Source: Bacillota bacterium | GTDB lineage: Bacteria > Bacillota > Clostridia > Oscillospirales > Ruminococcaceae | Direction of reading: 5' to 3' | Assembly (NCBI GenBank): GCA_023451415.1 | Contig: JAEXZK010000099.1 | Location: forward strand, 1 to 5,039 | Length of the DNA: 5,039 nt | Shown: piece by piece, positions 1 through 5,039 of the stretch | Layout: every line of letters starts with the position of its first letter | Numbering within the stretch: the stretch's first letter is position 1 | Program-made: the position numbers and the translations under genes | Notes under the pieces: model-generated | Told to the model about the DNA's origin: nothing | The model's input: the letters and a program-made list of their open reading frames with translations, nothing else | The model's database searches: none

Positions 1-46
1 TGAGCCCCTCCGCCTCAGGCGGAATGGTCAGGCGGTATTCCTTCAT
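1..46 (-). CDS. Start of probable RluD/YlyB-family 23S rRNA pseudouridine synthase (truncated by window)
   Basis: Only the first 15 codons are present: MKEYRLTIPPEAEGL, continuing off the left edge. The ATG at 46-44 overlaps the lspA TGA at 45-43, and GGGGAAG (60-54) sits 7 nt upstream as a ribosome binding site, so a real start is well supported. The opening resembles the N-terminus of RluD/YlyB-type synthases, where a short beta strand leads into an S4 domain, and such a gene normally follows lspA in Firmicutes. These enzymes isomerise uridines in 23S rRNA. The catalytic domain is not visible, so the assignment rests on gene order and this short stretch. Confidence 0.65.
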   Translation of the reverse strand, partial: MKEYRLTIPPEAEGL

Positions 47-561
47 TGGGCATCTTCCCCGCTCTCTTCCGCCGGAGGAGCCGCAGGGGCCTCTGCTTTC
101 TCCTTCCCCTCAAAGAAAAGGATATAGACCGCCAACAGGATGGTGCCGCACACCACACAGCAGTCGGCAAAATTGAAAATTGGAAAGTTGATGGGCTCAA
201 AGTAGATATAGTCCACCACATAGCCGCCGGGGTTAAAGGCCCGGTCAACCAGGTTTCCCAGGCCGCCGCCGATGATCAGGGCCATGGAGGTGAGGACGAT
301 GCCACCCTTGAATTTCTTCATCAGGATGCCGATGATAAGCCCCAGCAGCACCACGGCGGTGACCGCCAGAAGAAAAACACGCTTCCCCTGAAAAATACCC
401 CAGGCCGCGCCATAGTTCTGGTGATAATAAAGGCTGAGGACGTCGGGGATGATGTCTATCTGTGTCACGGGCTGGAGCACCGCTGAAGCCCTTCGCTTGA
501 TGAAAAAGTCAATGAGCACCAACAGCGCCGATGTGCCCAGGGTGAGTGCTGATACCAGCAT
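43..561 (-). CDS. lspA: Lipoprotein signal peptidase (signal peptidase II)
   Basis: This integral membrane aspartyl peptidase removes the signal peptide from diacylglyceryl-modified prolipoproteins. With the ATG at 561 the protein is 172 residues, the normal family length. Family motifs: D18-x3-K22 at the end of the first membrane helix; N49-YGAAWGIF; GGGLGNLVDR with catalytic D106; VVDYI (115-119); and FNFAD with catalytic D133. About four hydrophobic segments are visible (near 5-21, 61-80, 88-104 and 134-150). The last 20 or so residues are a Glu/Ala/Pro-rich cytoplasmic tail. I chose 561 because GGAG lies 10 nt upstream and the family's first helix starts here. The frame stays open up to an ATG at 678, but that codon is inside the intergenic hairpin and would add 39 residues unlike LspA. 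Its stop overlaps the next gene by an ATGA junction, which suggests translational coupling. Confidence 0.96.
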   Translation of the reverse strand: MLVSALTLGTSALLVLIDFFIKRRASAVLQPVTQIDIIPDVLSLYYHQNYGAAWGIFQGKRVFLLAVTAVVLLGLIIGILMKKFKGGIVLTSMALIIGGGLGNLVDRAFNPGGYVVDYIYFEPINFPIFNFADCCVVCGTILLAVYILFFEGKEKAEAPAAPPAEESGEDAQ

Positions 562-589
562 AGATTCAATACTCCGTTTTTGGTTGATG

Positions 590-605
590 GGAGGCCCCGG
601 CCTCC
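590..605 (-). repeat. Short GC palindrome upstream of the lspA ribosome binding site
   Basis: GGAGGCC and GGCCTCC are separated by 2 nt. In RNA this would fold as a 6-bp stem with a four-base loop. It lies 14 nt upstream of the lspA binding site (576-571) and hides a CUCC that could otherwise pair with that site. It may be functionally linked to the larger hairpin, or be only GC-rich spacer. Confidence 0.45.
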
Positions 606-634
606 GGCGGTCCCCCGTCTGCGGGAGATATGGC

Positions 635-687
635 AACATCGGAGTGCGGTCCCCACCCGCAGAGGCAGCGGACCGCATTCCGATGTT
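635..687 (-). repeat. 18-bp inverted repeat (hairpin) just after the ileS stop
   Basis: The arms are 635-652 (AACATCGGAGTGCGGTCC on the plus strand) and 670-687 (GGACCGCATTCCGATGTT). They are complementary at 17 of 18 positions around a 17-nt loop. The one odd pair (644 with 678) is an A-C mismatch in operon-sense RNA but a G-U wobble in antisense RNA. It begins 9 nt after the ileS stop. No run of Us follows on either strand, so it is not a standard intrinsic terminator. It could stabilise or mark a 3' end, be an RNase target within the operon, or be a dispersed palindromic repeat. Confidence 0.8.
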
Positions 688-696
688 TATGGGACT

Positions 697-3489
697 TTAC
701 TCTTGTGCCAGAACCTGGGCGCAGCGGGCACAGAGGGTGGGATGATCATGATCCTTGCCCACAGTGTCGCTGTAGATCCAGCAGCGCTCGCACTTCTCCC
801 CTTCCGCAGCCACAACGTCCACAGAAAGGCCTTCCACTTCGCCCTTATTCTGCCCTTCGCCGTCTTCCGTCAGTTCCACGGCGGAAACAATAAAGAGGGT
901 GGGCAGATCGGCATGGATACTCTTTACAAAGTCCATCAGTTCCCCGGTGCAGTGGAGGATCACCTTGGCCTCCAGGGATTTGCCGATGACCTTTCCGGCC
1001 CGGGCAAGCTCCAGGGCCTTGTTGACGTCGTCGCGGACTGCATGGATGCGGTCCCATTTGGTCATGAACTCGTCGGTAGCCAGGCCCAGCTCGGGCTTGG
1101 GCATATCGTTGAGCATCACCGAAGATTTGTCGTAGTCCTTGCTTTCGGGCAGGTATTGCCAAATCTCCTCAGCGGTAAAGGGCAGAATGGGAGCCAGCAT
1201 CAGGGTCAGCTGGCGCAGGATGACATAGATGGCCGTCTGGGCGCTGCGGCGGAGATGGCCGTCCTTCTTCTCCACATAGAGGCGGTCCTTGAGAACATCC
1301 AGATAGAAGCTGGACATATCCACAGAACAGAAGTTGTGGACCGCATGGTAAATGAGATAGAAGTCAAAGTCGTTATATGCCTTCAGGGATTTTTCCAGCA
1401 GCTGCTCCATCCGTGCGATGGCCCAGCGGTCGATCTCCGGCATCTCGCCGAAGGGCACGCTCTGGGTGTCGGGATCAAAGTCGTGGATATTGCCCAGGAT
1501 ATACCGGGCGGTGTTGCGGATCTTGCGGTAGCCCACGGAGAGCTGCTTGATATAGTCAAAGGACACCCTTACATCGGAGTGGTAATCGGAGGACGCGACC
1601 CAAAGGCGGAGGATGTCCGCGCCGTAATCCTTGATGATATCCTCGGGGGCGTTGACGTTGCCCAGGGATTTGGACTGCTTCCGGCCCTCGCCGTCCACCA
1701 CCCATCCATGGGTGCAGACAGCCTCATAGGGGGCGCGCCCCTTGGTGGCCACAGCGGTGAGCAGAGAGGACTGGAACCAGCCGCGGTACTGGTCGTGGCC
1801 CTCCAGATAGAGGTCTGCGGGCCATTTGAGGCCGCGCTTCTCATTGAGGACGCCCATATGGGTGCTGCCGCTGTCAAACCAGACGTCCATGATGTCGCTT
1901 TCCTTGGTGAAGTGGACGCCGCCGCAGTGGGGGCACTTATAGCCCTTGGGCAGGATTTCCTCCGCCTCCATGGCGTACCAGGCGTCGGAGCCCTTTTCGC
2001 CAAAGAGCTTGGCAACGGCGTCAATGGTTTCGTCGTCCACCACATACTTGCCGCAGTCGTCACAGTAGAAGACCGGGATAGGCACACCCCAGCTCCGCTG
2101 CCGGGAGATGCACCAGTCGCTGCGGTTCTCCACCATGCCGGTGATTTTGTTTTCGCCCCAGCCGGGGATCCACTTGACGCCTTTGATGGCTTTCAGGGCC
2201 TCGTCCTTAAAGCCGTCAATGGAGCAGAACCACTGCTCGGTAGCCCGGAAAAGGATGGGATCCTTGCAGCGCCAGCAGTGAGGATACTGGTGGATGATCT
2301 TCTCCAGGGCAAAGAGGCTGCCGGTCTCTTCAAGATGCTTGGCGATGGCCTTGTTGGCGTCGGCGGTCCCCAGCCCCGCAAAAGGCCCCGCCTCAGCGGT
2401 AAGGACGCCGGCGCTGTCTACGGGGACAATGACGGGGATATCGGGGTAATGGTTGACACAGACCTCAAAGTCCTCCACGCCGTGGCCGGGAGCGGTATGG
2501 ACGCAGCCGGTGCCGCTTTCCAGGGTGACGTGGTCCCCCACGATGACGGGAGAGACCCGGTCCAGGAAGGGATGGCGGTAGGTGATGTATTCCAGCTCTT
2601 TGCCGGTGACCAGGCCGGAGATCTCATAGTCCGTGATGCCGGCGGCATTCATGGTGGGCTCCACCAGCTCCCGGGCCATAACGTAGTACTCGCCGTTTGC
2701 GTGGACGGCGCAGTAATCATAGGCCGGTCCCACACAAATGGCAAGGTTGCCGGGCAGCGTCCAGGTGGTGGTGGTCCAGATGACGATGTAGGTCTTTTCC
2801 AAATCACAGCCAAGGGCCTTCAGGACGCCCTTGTCGTCCACAACCTTGAACTTGACATAGATGGAGTCGCAGGGGTCCTCGGCATACTCGATCTCCGCCT
2901 CCGCCAGGGCGGTGTGGCAGTCGGTGCACCAGTAAACAGGCTTGAGGCCCTTGTAGATATAGCCTTTTTTGGCCATGGCGCCAAAAATGCGGATCTGGGC
3001 CTCCTCCAGCTCGGGCTGGAGGGTGAGATAGGGATGTTCAAAATCGCCCAGGACACCCAGGCGCTTGAACTCGTCCCGCTGGACATCCACATAATGGAGG
3101 GCAAACTCCCGGCACTTCTGCCGCAGTTCCAACTTGGTAAAGTTTTCGGTCAGGCCCAGTTCCTTGATCGCCTTGCGTTCAATGGGCAGGCCGTGGGTGT
3201 CCCAGCCGGGGATATAAGGCGACTGATATCCCATCATGTTCTTGGAACGCACAACGATATCCTTGAGCACCTTGTTCATGGCGGTGCCCAGATGGATGTT
3301 GCCGTTGGCATAGGGAGGGCCGTCGTGGAGGACATACTGAGGCTTGCCCTCGTTGTGCTTGATGATCTGCTCATACAGCTTCCGCTCTTCCCAGTCCGCC
3401 AGCATGACGGGTTCCTTCTTGGGCAGGCCGGCTCGCATCTGAAAGTCGGTCTGCGGCAGGTTCAGTGTCGCGTTATAATCTTGGGCCAT
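697..3489 (-). CDS. ileS: Isoleucyl-tRNA synthetase
   Basis: This class I aminoacyl-tRNA synthetase charges tRNA-Ile with isoleucine in the cytoplasm and edits misactivated valine. Its 930 residues match the usual bacterial length (about 917-938). Landmarks in order: the HIGH-type site PPYANGNIHLGT (58-69); PGWDTHGLPIE (94-104); the CP1 editing domain with WTTTTWTLP (238-246) and APGHGVED (333-340), where D340 corresponds to the editing aspartate; SDWCISRQRSWGVPIP (457-472); the KMSKS-type loop GRKQSKSLGN (602-611); a helical anticodon-binding domain (about 650-800); and a C-terminal zinc site with C900, C903, C920 and C923. Further CxxC pairs lie at 188/191, 405/408, 476/479 and 519/522. Both catalytic signatures are variants (HLGT and KQSKS). 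The ATG at 3489 is preceded by AGGAG (3505-3501) 11 nt upstream. There is no space for a T-box leader between divIVA and this gene. It stops with TAA, 9 nt before a strong hairpin. Confidence 0.98.
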   Translation of the reverse strand: MAQDYNATLNLPQTDFQMRAGLPKKEPVMLADWEERKLYEQIIKHNEGKPQYVLHDGPPYANGNIHLGTAMNKVLKDIVVRSKNMMGYQSPYIPGWDTHGLPIERKAIKELGLTENFTKLELRQKCREFALHYVDVQRDEFKRLGVLGDFEHPYLTLQPELEEAQIRIFGAMAKKGYIYKGLKPVYWCTDCHTALAEAEIEYAEDPCDSIYVKFKVVDDKGVLKALGCDLEKTYIVIWTTTTWTLPGNLAICVGPAYDYCAVHANGEYYVMARELVEPTMNAAGITDYEISGLVTGKELEYITYRHPFLDRVSPVIVGDHVTLESGTGCVHTAPGHGVEDFEVCVNHYPDIPVIVPVDSAGVLTAEAGPFAGLGTADANKAIAKHLEETGSLFALEKIIHQYPHCWRCKDPILFRATEQWFCSIDGFKDEALKAIKGVKWIPGWGENKITGMVENRSDWCISRQRSWGVPIPVFYCDDCGKYVVDDETIDAVAKLFGEKGSDAWYAMEAEEILPKGYKCPHCGGVHFTKESDIMDVWFDSGSTHMGVLNEKRGLKWPADLYLEGHDQYRGWFQSSLLTAVATKGRAPYEAVCTHGWVVDGEGRKQSKSLGNVNAPEDIIKDYGADILRLWVASSDYHSDVRVSFDYIKQLSVGYRKIRNTARYILGNIHDFDPDTQSVPFGEMPEIDRWAIARMEQLLEKSLKAYNDFDFYLIYHAVHNFCSVDMSSFYLDVLKDRLYVEKKDGHLRRSAQTAIYVILRQLTLMLAPILPFTAEEIWQYLPESKDYDKSSVMLNDMPKPELGLATDEFMTKWDRIHAVRDDVNKALELARAGKVIGKSLEAKVILHCTGELMDFVKSIHADLPTLFIVSAVELTEDGEGQNKGEVEGLSVDVVAAEGEKCERCWIYSDTVGKDHDHPTLCARCAQVLAQE

Positions 3490-3510
3490 GTTGCATTACT
3501 CTCCTACTAT

Positions 3511-3539
3511 ATGAAAAATTTGCTTCCACCAGCTGTCAA
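3511..3539 (-). promoter_or_regulatory. Possible sigma-A-type promoter before ileS
   Basis: In the 60-nt divIVA-ileS gap, a perfect TTGACA (3539-3534) is followed after 17 nt by TTTCAT (3516-3511), which matches the -10 consensus at 4 of 6 positions. The expected start of transcription (about 3505-3502) falls inside the ileS ribosome binding site AGGAG (3505-3501), which would give an unusually short leader with a clipped binding site. That weakens the call; it may be a chance match inside an operon. Confidence 0.25.
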
Positions 3540-3549
3540 TGGTCTTTGC

Positions 3550-4470
3550 TCAGTCGTCCTCCAGGTCGAAGGAATCGCCGAACTTCAGTATGCCGAATTT
3601 GGAACTGACGATGGATTTTTTGCCGGGACGGGCTGGAGCGGTTTCTTCCATCTCCTCGTCGTCCTCCCCAAAGACCAGCCGCCGCTGCTGGGAGGGTTGA
3701 GAAATGATCTTATCGATCCTGCTGCTGAAGTTGGAGACGACAGAATCCTCATCTTCGTCCTCCTCAAAGTCGTCGTCCATCAGCTCCAGTTGAATAGCCG
3801 GCTTTTTGGGGGCCTGACGGGCAGGAACAAACTCCCGCACCGTTTCTTCCGGCTCGGGGGACGCCCTGCGGGATACGGGCTGGGGCTCCGGCTCCTCCAT
3901 CACCACCGGAGGCTGCGGCTCCGGCTGGCGGACAGCCGCCTGCTGCACAGGCTCTGCCGCGGGCTGCACAACGGGGGCTTGAGCCTCTTCCTGCTGCATC
4001 TCGGCGCGCTTGCGCGCCACCTCCTGGGCGGGGATCCGCTTGATAACATCCAAGTGACTCTTGTAAATGGCAATCAGATTCTCTTTAAACTGGCTGGCCT
4101 CGGCTTTGACTCGCTCCAGCTCCGATTTTTCAATTTCCAGGCGGGTGTGGGCCTCCTCCACGATGTGCTCCGCCTTGGTGGTGGCATCCCGGAGGATAAT
4201 CTCCGCCTTGCTGCGGGAATCTTTCAGGATACTGTCGCCCAGTTTTTGGGCGCCTATGAGGGCGGAGCGAAGGCTGTCCTCGTCCTCCCGGTATTTTTCC
4301 AGACTGCCGGCCAGAACTTCCATCTTTTTCTGGAGGTCTTCGTTTTCTTCGTTAAGCTCTTTGATGATCTGGATGGCTTTTGTCACAAACTCATCCACAT
4401 CCTCAGTCCTATATCCAAAGGCAACGGATTTGCCAAACGCGATGTCAAAAAACTCTTCTGGAATTTTCAT
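3550..4470 (-). CDS. divIVA: DivIVA-family cell division / polar scaffold protein with long C-terminal extension
   Basis: This is a 306-residue coiled-coil protein of the DivIVA family, which binds curved membrane at septa and poles and recruits division or cell-wall partners. The N-terminal tip (residues 7-28) keeps the F-x-K-S...GY...VDEF pattern. A long charged coiled coil runs from about 27 to 150. From about 161 to 212 the chain is Pro/Gln/Glu-rich and probably disordered. An acidic cluster lies at 231-242, and the C-terminus contains FGILKFGDSFDLEDD (292-306). B. subtilis DivIVA is about 164 residues, so the tail here nearly doubles the length. At the tip, the Phe-Arg pair before Gly-Tyr in B. 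subtilis is replaced by V-A-F, one residue longer. The ATG at 4470 is preceded by AGGGGG with 7 nt of spacing, which supports this start. It lies directly downstream of ylmH and upstream of ileS, its usual neighbours in Firmicutes. Confidence 0.93.
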   Translation of the reverse strand: MKIPEEFFDIAFGKSVAFGYRTEDVDEFVTKAIQIIKELNEENEDLQKKMEVLAGSLEKYREDEDSLRSALIGAQKLGDSILKDSRSKAEIILRDATTKAEHIVEEAHTRLEIEKSELERVKAEASQFKENLIAIYKSHLDVIKRIPAQEVARKRAEMQQEEAQAPVVQPAAEPVQQAAVRQPEPQPPVVMEEPEPQPVSRRASPEPEETVREFVPARQAPKKPAIQLELMDDDFEEDEDEDSVVSNFSSRIDKIISQPSQQRRLVFGEDDEEMEETAPARPGKKSIVSSKFGILKFGDSFDLEDD

Positions 4471-4491
4471 GGCTTGACCCCCTGAACTGAA

Positions 4492-5039
4492 TTAAATATA
4501 TTTACGAAAGATTACCCGCAGTTTGTTCTTTTTGCTGAGTCCGTTCTGTCCGTCATAAATGAATTTGCCGCAGCCCCGGATAGAGACCTTGCAGCCCTCC
4601 CAGAGCTGGCGGGCGGCGTCCTCCTCCGGCAGCCCGTCCAGAGCTACCCTGCCCGAAGCCACCAGCTGGGCGGCTTCGCTTCTGGATGTCTTGGCCAAAA
4701 AGGCCGCCGCACAATCCAGCCTGAGGGACGAGATCGTCCCCGATATCTCCTGGAAGCTCTTCTGCACCGGGAGCTCCCCGCAGGGCACCTCCTGGCATTT
4801 GACGCCGCTGCGGCCCACCTTGGAAAGCTCCCCGGCCACCACCGGCACCACCGGCCTGGCCAAAAAGACCCAGGCCCGGCCCGACTCCACCACGATGTCC
4901 CCCACCGACTCCCGTTTGATATTGAGGCCCATCAGCGACCCCAAAATATCCCGATGGGTCAGGGCTTCGCACTCCCTGTAAAGGATCTGGACGCAGCCCA
5001 GAGGGAACTCTTCATCGGAGATTTCCTCCAGGGGTGACA
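4492..5039 (-). CDS. ylmH: YlmH-type S4 RNA-binding protein, 3' part (N-terminus outside window)
   Basis: The reading frame is open to the right edge of the window; 181 residues plus the stop are visible. YlmH proteins are about 260 residues long, so roughly the first third is missing. The visible part begins in the middle domain, where the segment LTHRDILGSLMGLNIKRE followed by GDIVVE is typical of YlmH. A C-terminal S4 RNA-binding fold follows at about 4731-4555, with SLRLD, then SRSEAAQLVASGRV and VSIRGCGKF. The protein ends in a basic KKNKLRVIFRKYI tail. S4 domains bind structured RNA. Work in Bacillus subtilis ties YlmH to ribosome-associated quality control, and its gene sits in the division cluster. 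A TTG at 4944 could be read as a start, but it lies inside the conserved HRD-LG-LMG block and cannot be the true start. The gene stops 21 nt before divIVA, so the two are probably co-transcribed. Confidence 0.9.
   Translation of the reverse strand, partial: SPLEEISDEEFPLGCVQILYRECEALTHRDILGSLMGLNIKRESVGDIVVESGRAWVFLARPVVPVVAGELSKVGRSGVKCQEVPCGELPVQKSFQEISGTISSLRLDCAAAFLAKTSRSEAAQLVASGRVALDGLPEEDAARQLWEGCKVSIRGCGKFIYDGQNGLSKKNKLRVIFRKYI

Larger units (their letters stand above)
590..687 (-). other. Structured intergenic RNA region between ileS and lspA (unrecognised)
   Basis: Most of the 135-nt ileS-lspA gap can fold. On the operon strand, a long hairpin (687-635) is followed by a short CCCG-CAGA-CGGG hairpin (625-614) and a GGAGGCC/GGCCTCC hairpin (605-590). 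The loop of the first hairpin contains TCTGCGGG (663-656), an exact 8-nt complement of CCCGCAGA (625-618), so a pseudoknot or an alternative fold is possible. The motif GGGGACCGC occurs twice (654-646 and 615-607), giving the upstream GCGGTCC (676-670) two possible partners. I do not recognise a known riboswitch, T-box or protein leader. Whether it acts in RNA or is only a palindromic DNA repeat cannot be decided from one copy. Confidence 0.45.

Noticed and set aside
15..248. Small minus-strand frame overlapping the lspA 3' end
   Set aside because: It is an out-of-frame shadow of lspA without homology or its own supported start.
562..678. 39-residue N-terminal extension of LspA from the ATG at 678
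   Set aside because: The start codon lies within the hairpin arm, the extension runs through the GC-rich structures and does not resemble LspA. The ATG at 561 has a good ribosome binding site and gives the family length.
635..687. Intrinsic (Rho-independent) terminator after ileS
   Set aside because: The stem is strong, but no U-tract follows on either strand, and the loop is long (17 nt).
3801..4020. Tandem repeats in the divIVA linker
   Set aside because: The PEPQP-like wording recurs, but I see no regular DNA period; it is compositional bias of a disordered linker.
580..4485. Very long plus-strand frame (1,301 codons) as a real gene
   Set aside because: It is exactly antisense and in codon register to ileS and divIVA, both with unmistakable conserved motifs. 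It has no recognisable domain, and codon avoidance explains its length.
4492..4944. Complete 150-residue protein starting at TTG 4944
   Set aside because: The frame continues upstream to the window edge with YlmH-like sequence, and the TTG lies within a conserved block.
4553..4981. Overlapping plus- and minus-strand frames within ylmH
   Set aside because: They are low-complexity shadows of the S4-protein gene, which has clear family motifs.

Overview
The window carries five genes, all on the minus strand and read from high to low coordinates. It is a near-complete view of the conserved Firmicutes division/translation cluster ylmH - divIVA - ileS - lspA - rluD-type pseudouridine synthase. The gene order, the short DivIVA-type N-terminal tip followed by a long tail, and the GC-rich codon use all suggest a fairly high-GC member of the Clostridia, probably from the Oscillospiraceae/Ruminococcaceae. 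This is a judgement from gene order and protein style, not from a database match.

Layout in transcription order: (1) 5039-4492, the C-terminal part of a YlmH-type S4 RNA-binding protein whose start lies outside the window. (2) After a 21-nt gap, 4470-3550, a 306-residue DivIVA-family polar/septal scaffold with a long Pro/Gln/Glu-rich and acidic C-terminal extension. (3) After a 60-nt gap, 3489-697, a complete 930-residue isoleucyl-tRNA synthetase. (4) After a 135-nt gap full of RNA-like secondary structure, 561-43, a 172-residue lipoprotein signal peptidase (LspA). (5) Overlapping the lspA stop by an ATGA junction, 46-1, the first 15 codons of what is probably an RluD/YlyB-type 23S rRNA pseudouridine synthase.

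The genes are ordinary housekeeping functions that are usually found together: ribosome-associated RNA binding, septum/pole placement, tRNA charging, lipoprotein maturation and rRNA modification. The tight spacing suggests one operon. The ileS gene has no room for its own T-box leader here. The only possible extra promoter I see in front of it is a weak candidate.

The part not explained by known genes is the ileS-lspA intergenic region (562-696). It contains an 18-bp inverted repeat with one mismatch. The hairpin loop has an 8-nt exact complement just downstream, and a 9-nt direct repeat offers an alternative partner for one arm. The single mismatch sits in a hexamer that is perfectly complementary to the lspA ribosome binding site. 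This looks like a structured RNA element or a dispersed palindromic repeat. I do not recognise it as a known riboswitch family, and it lacks the U-tract of an ordinary intrinsic terminator. I found no CRISPR array, tRNA, rRNA, insertion sequence or defence-type system.
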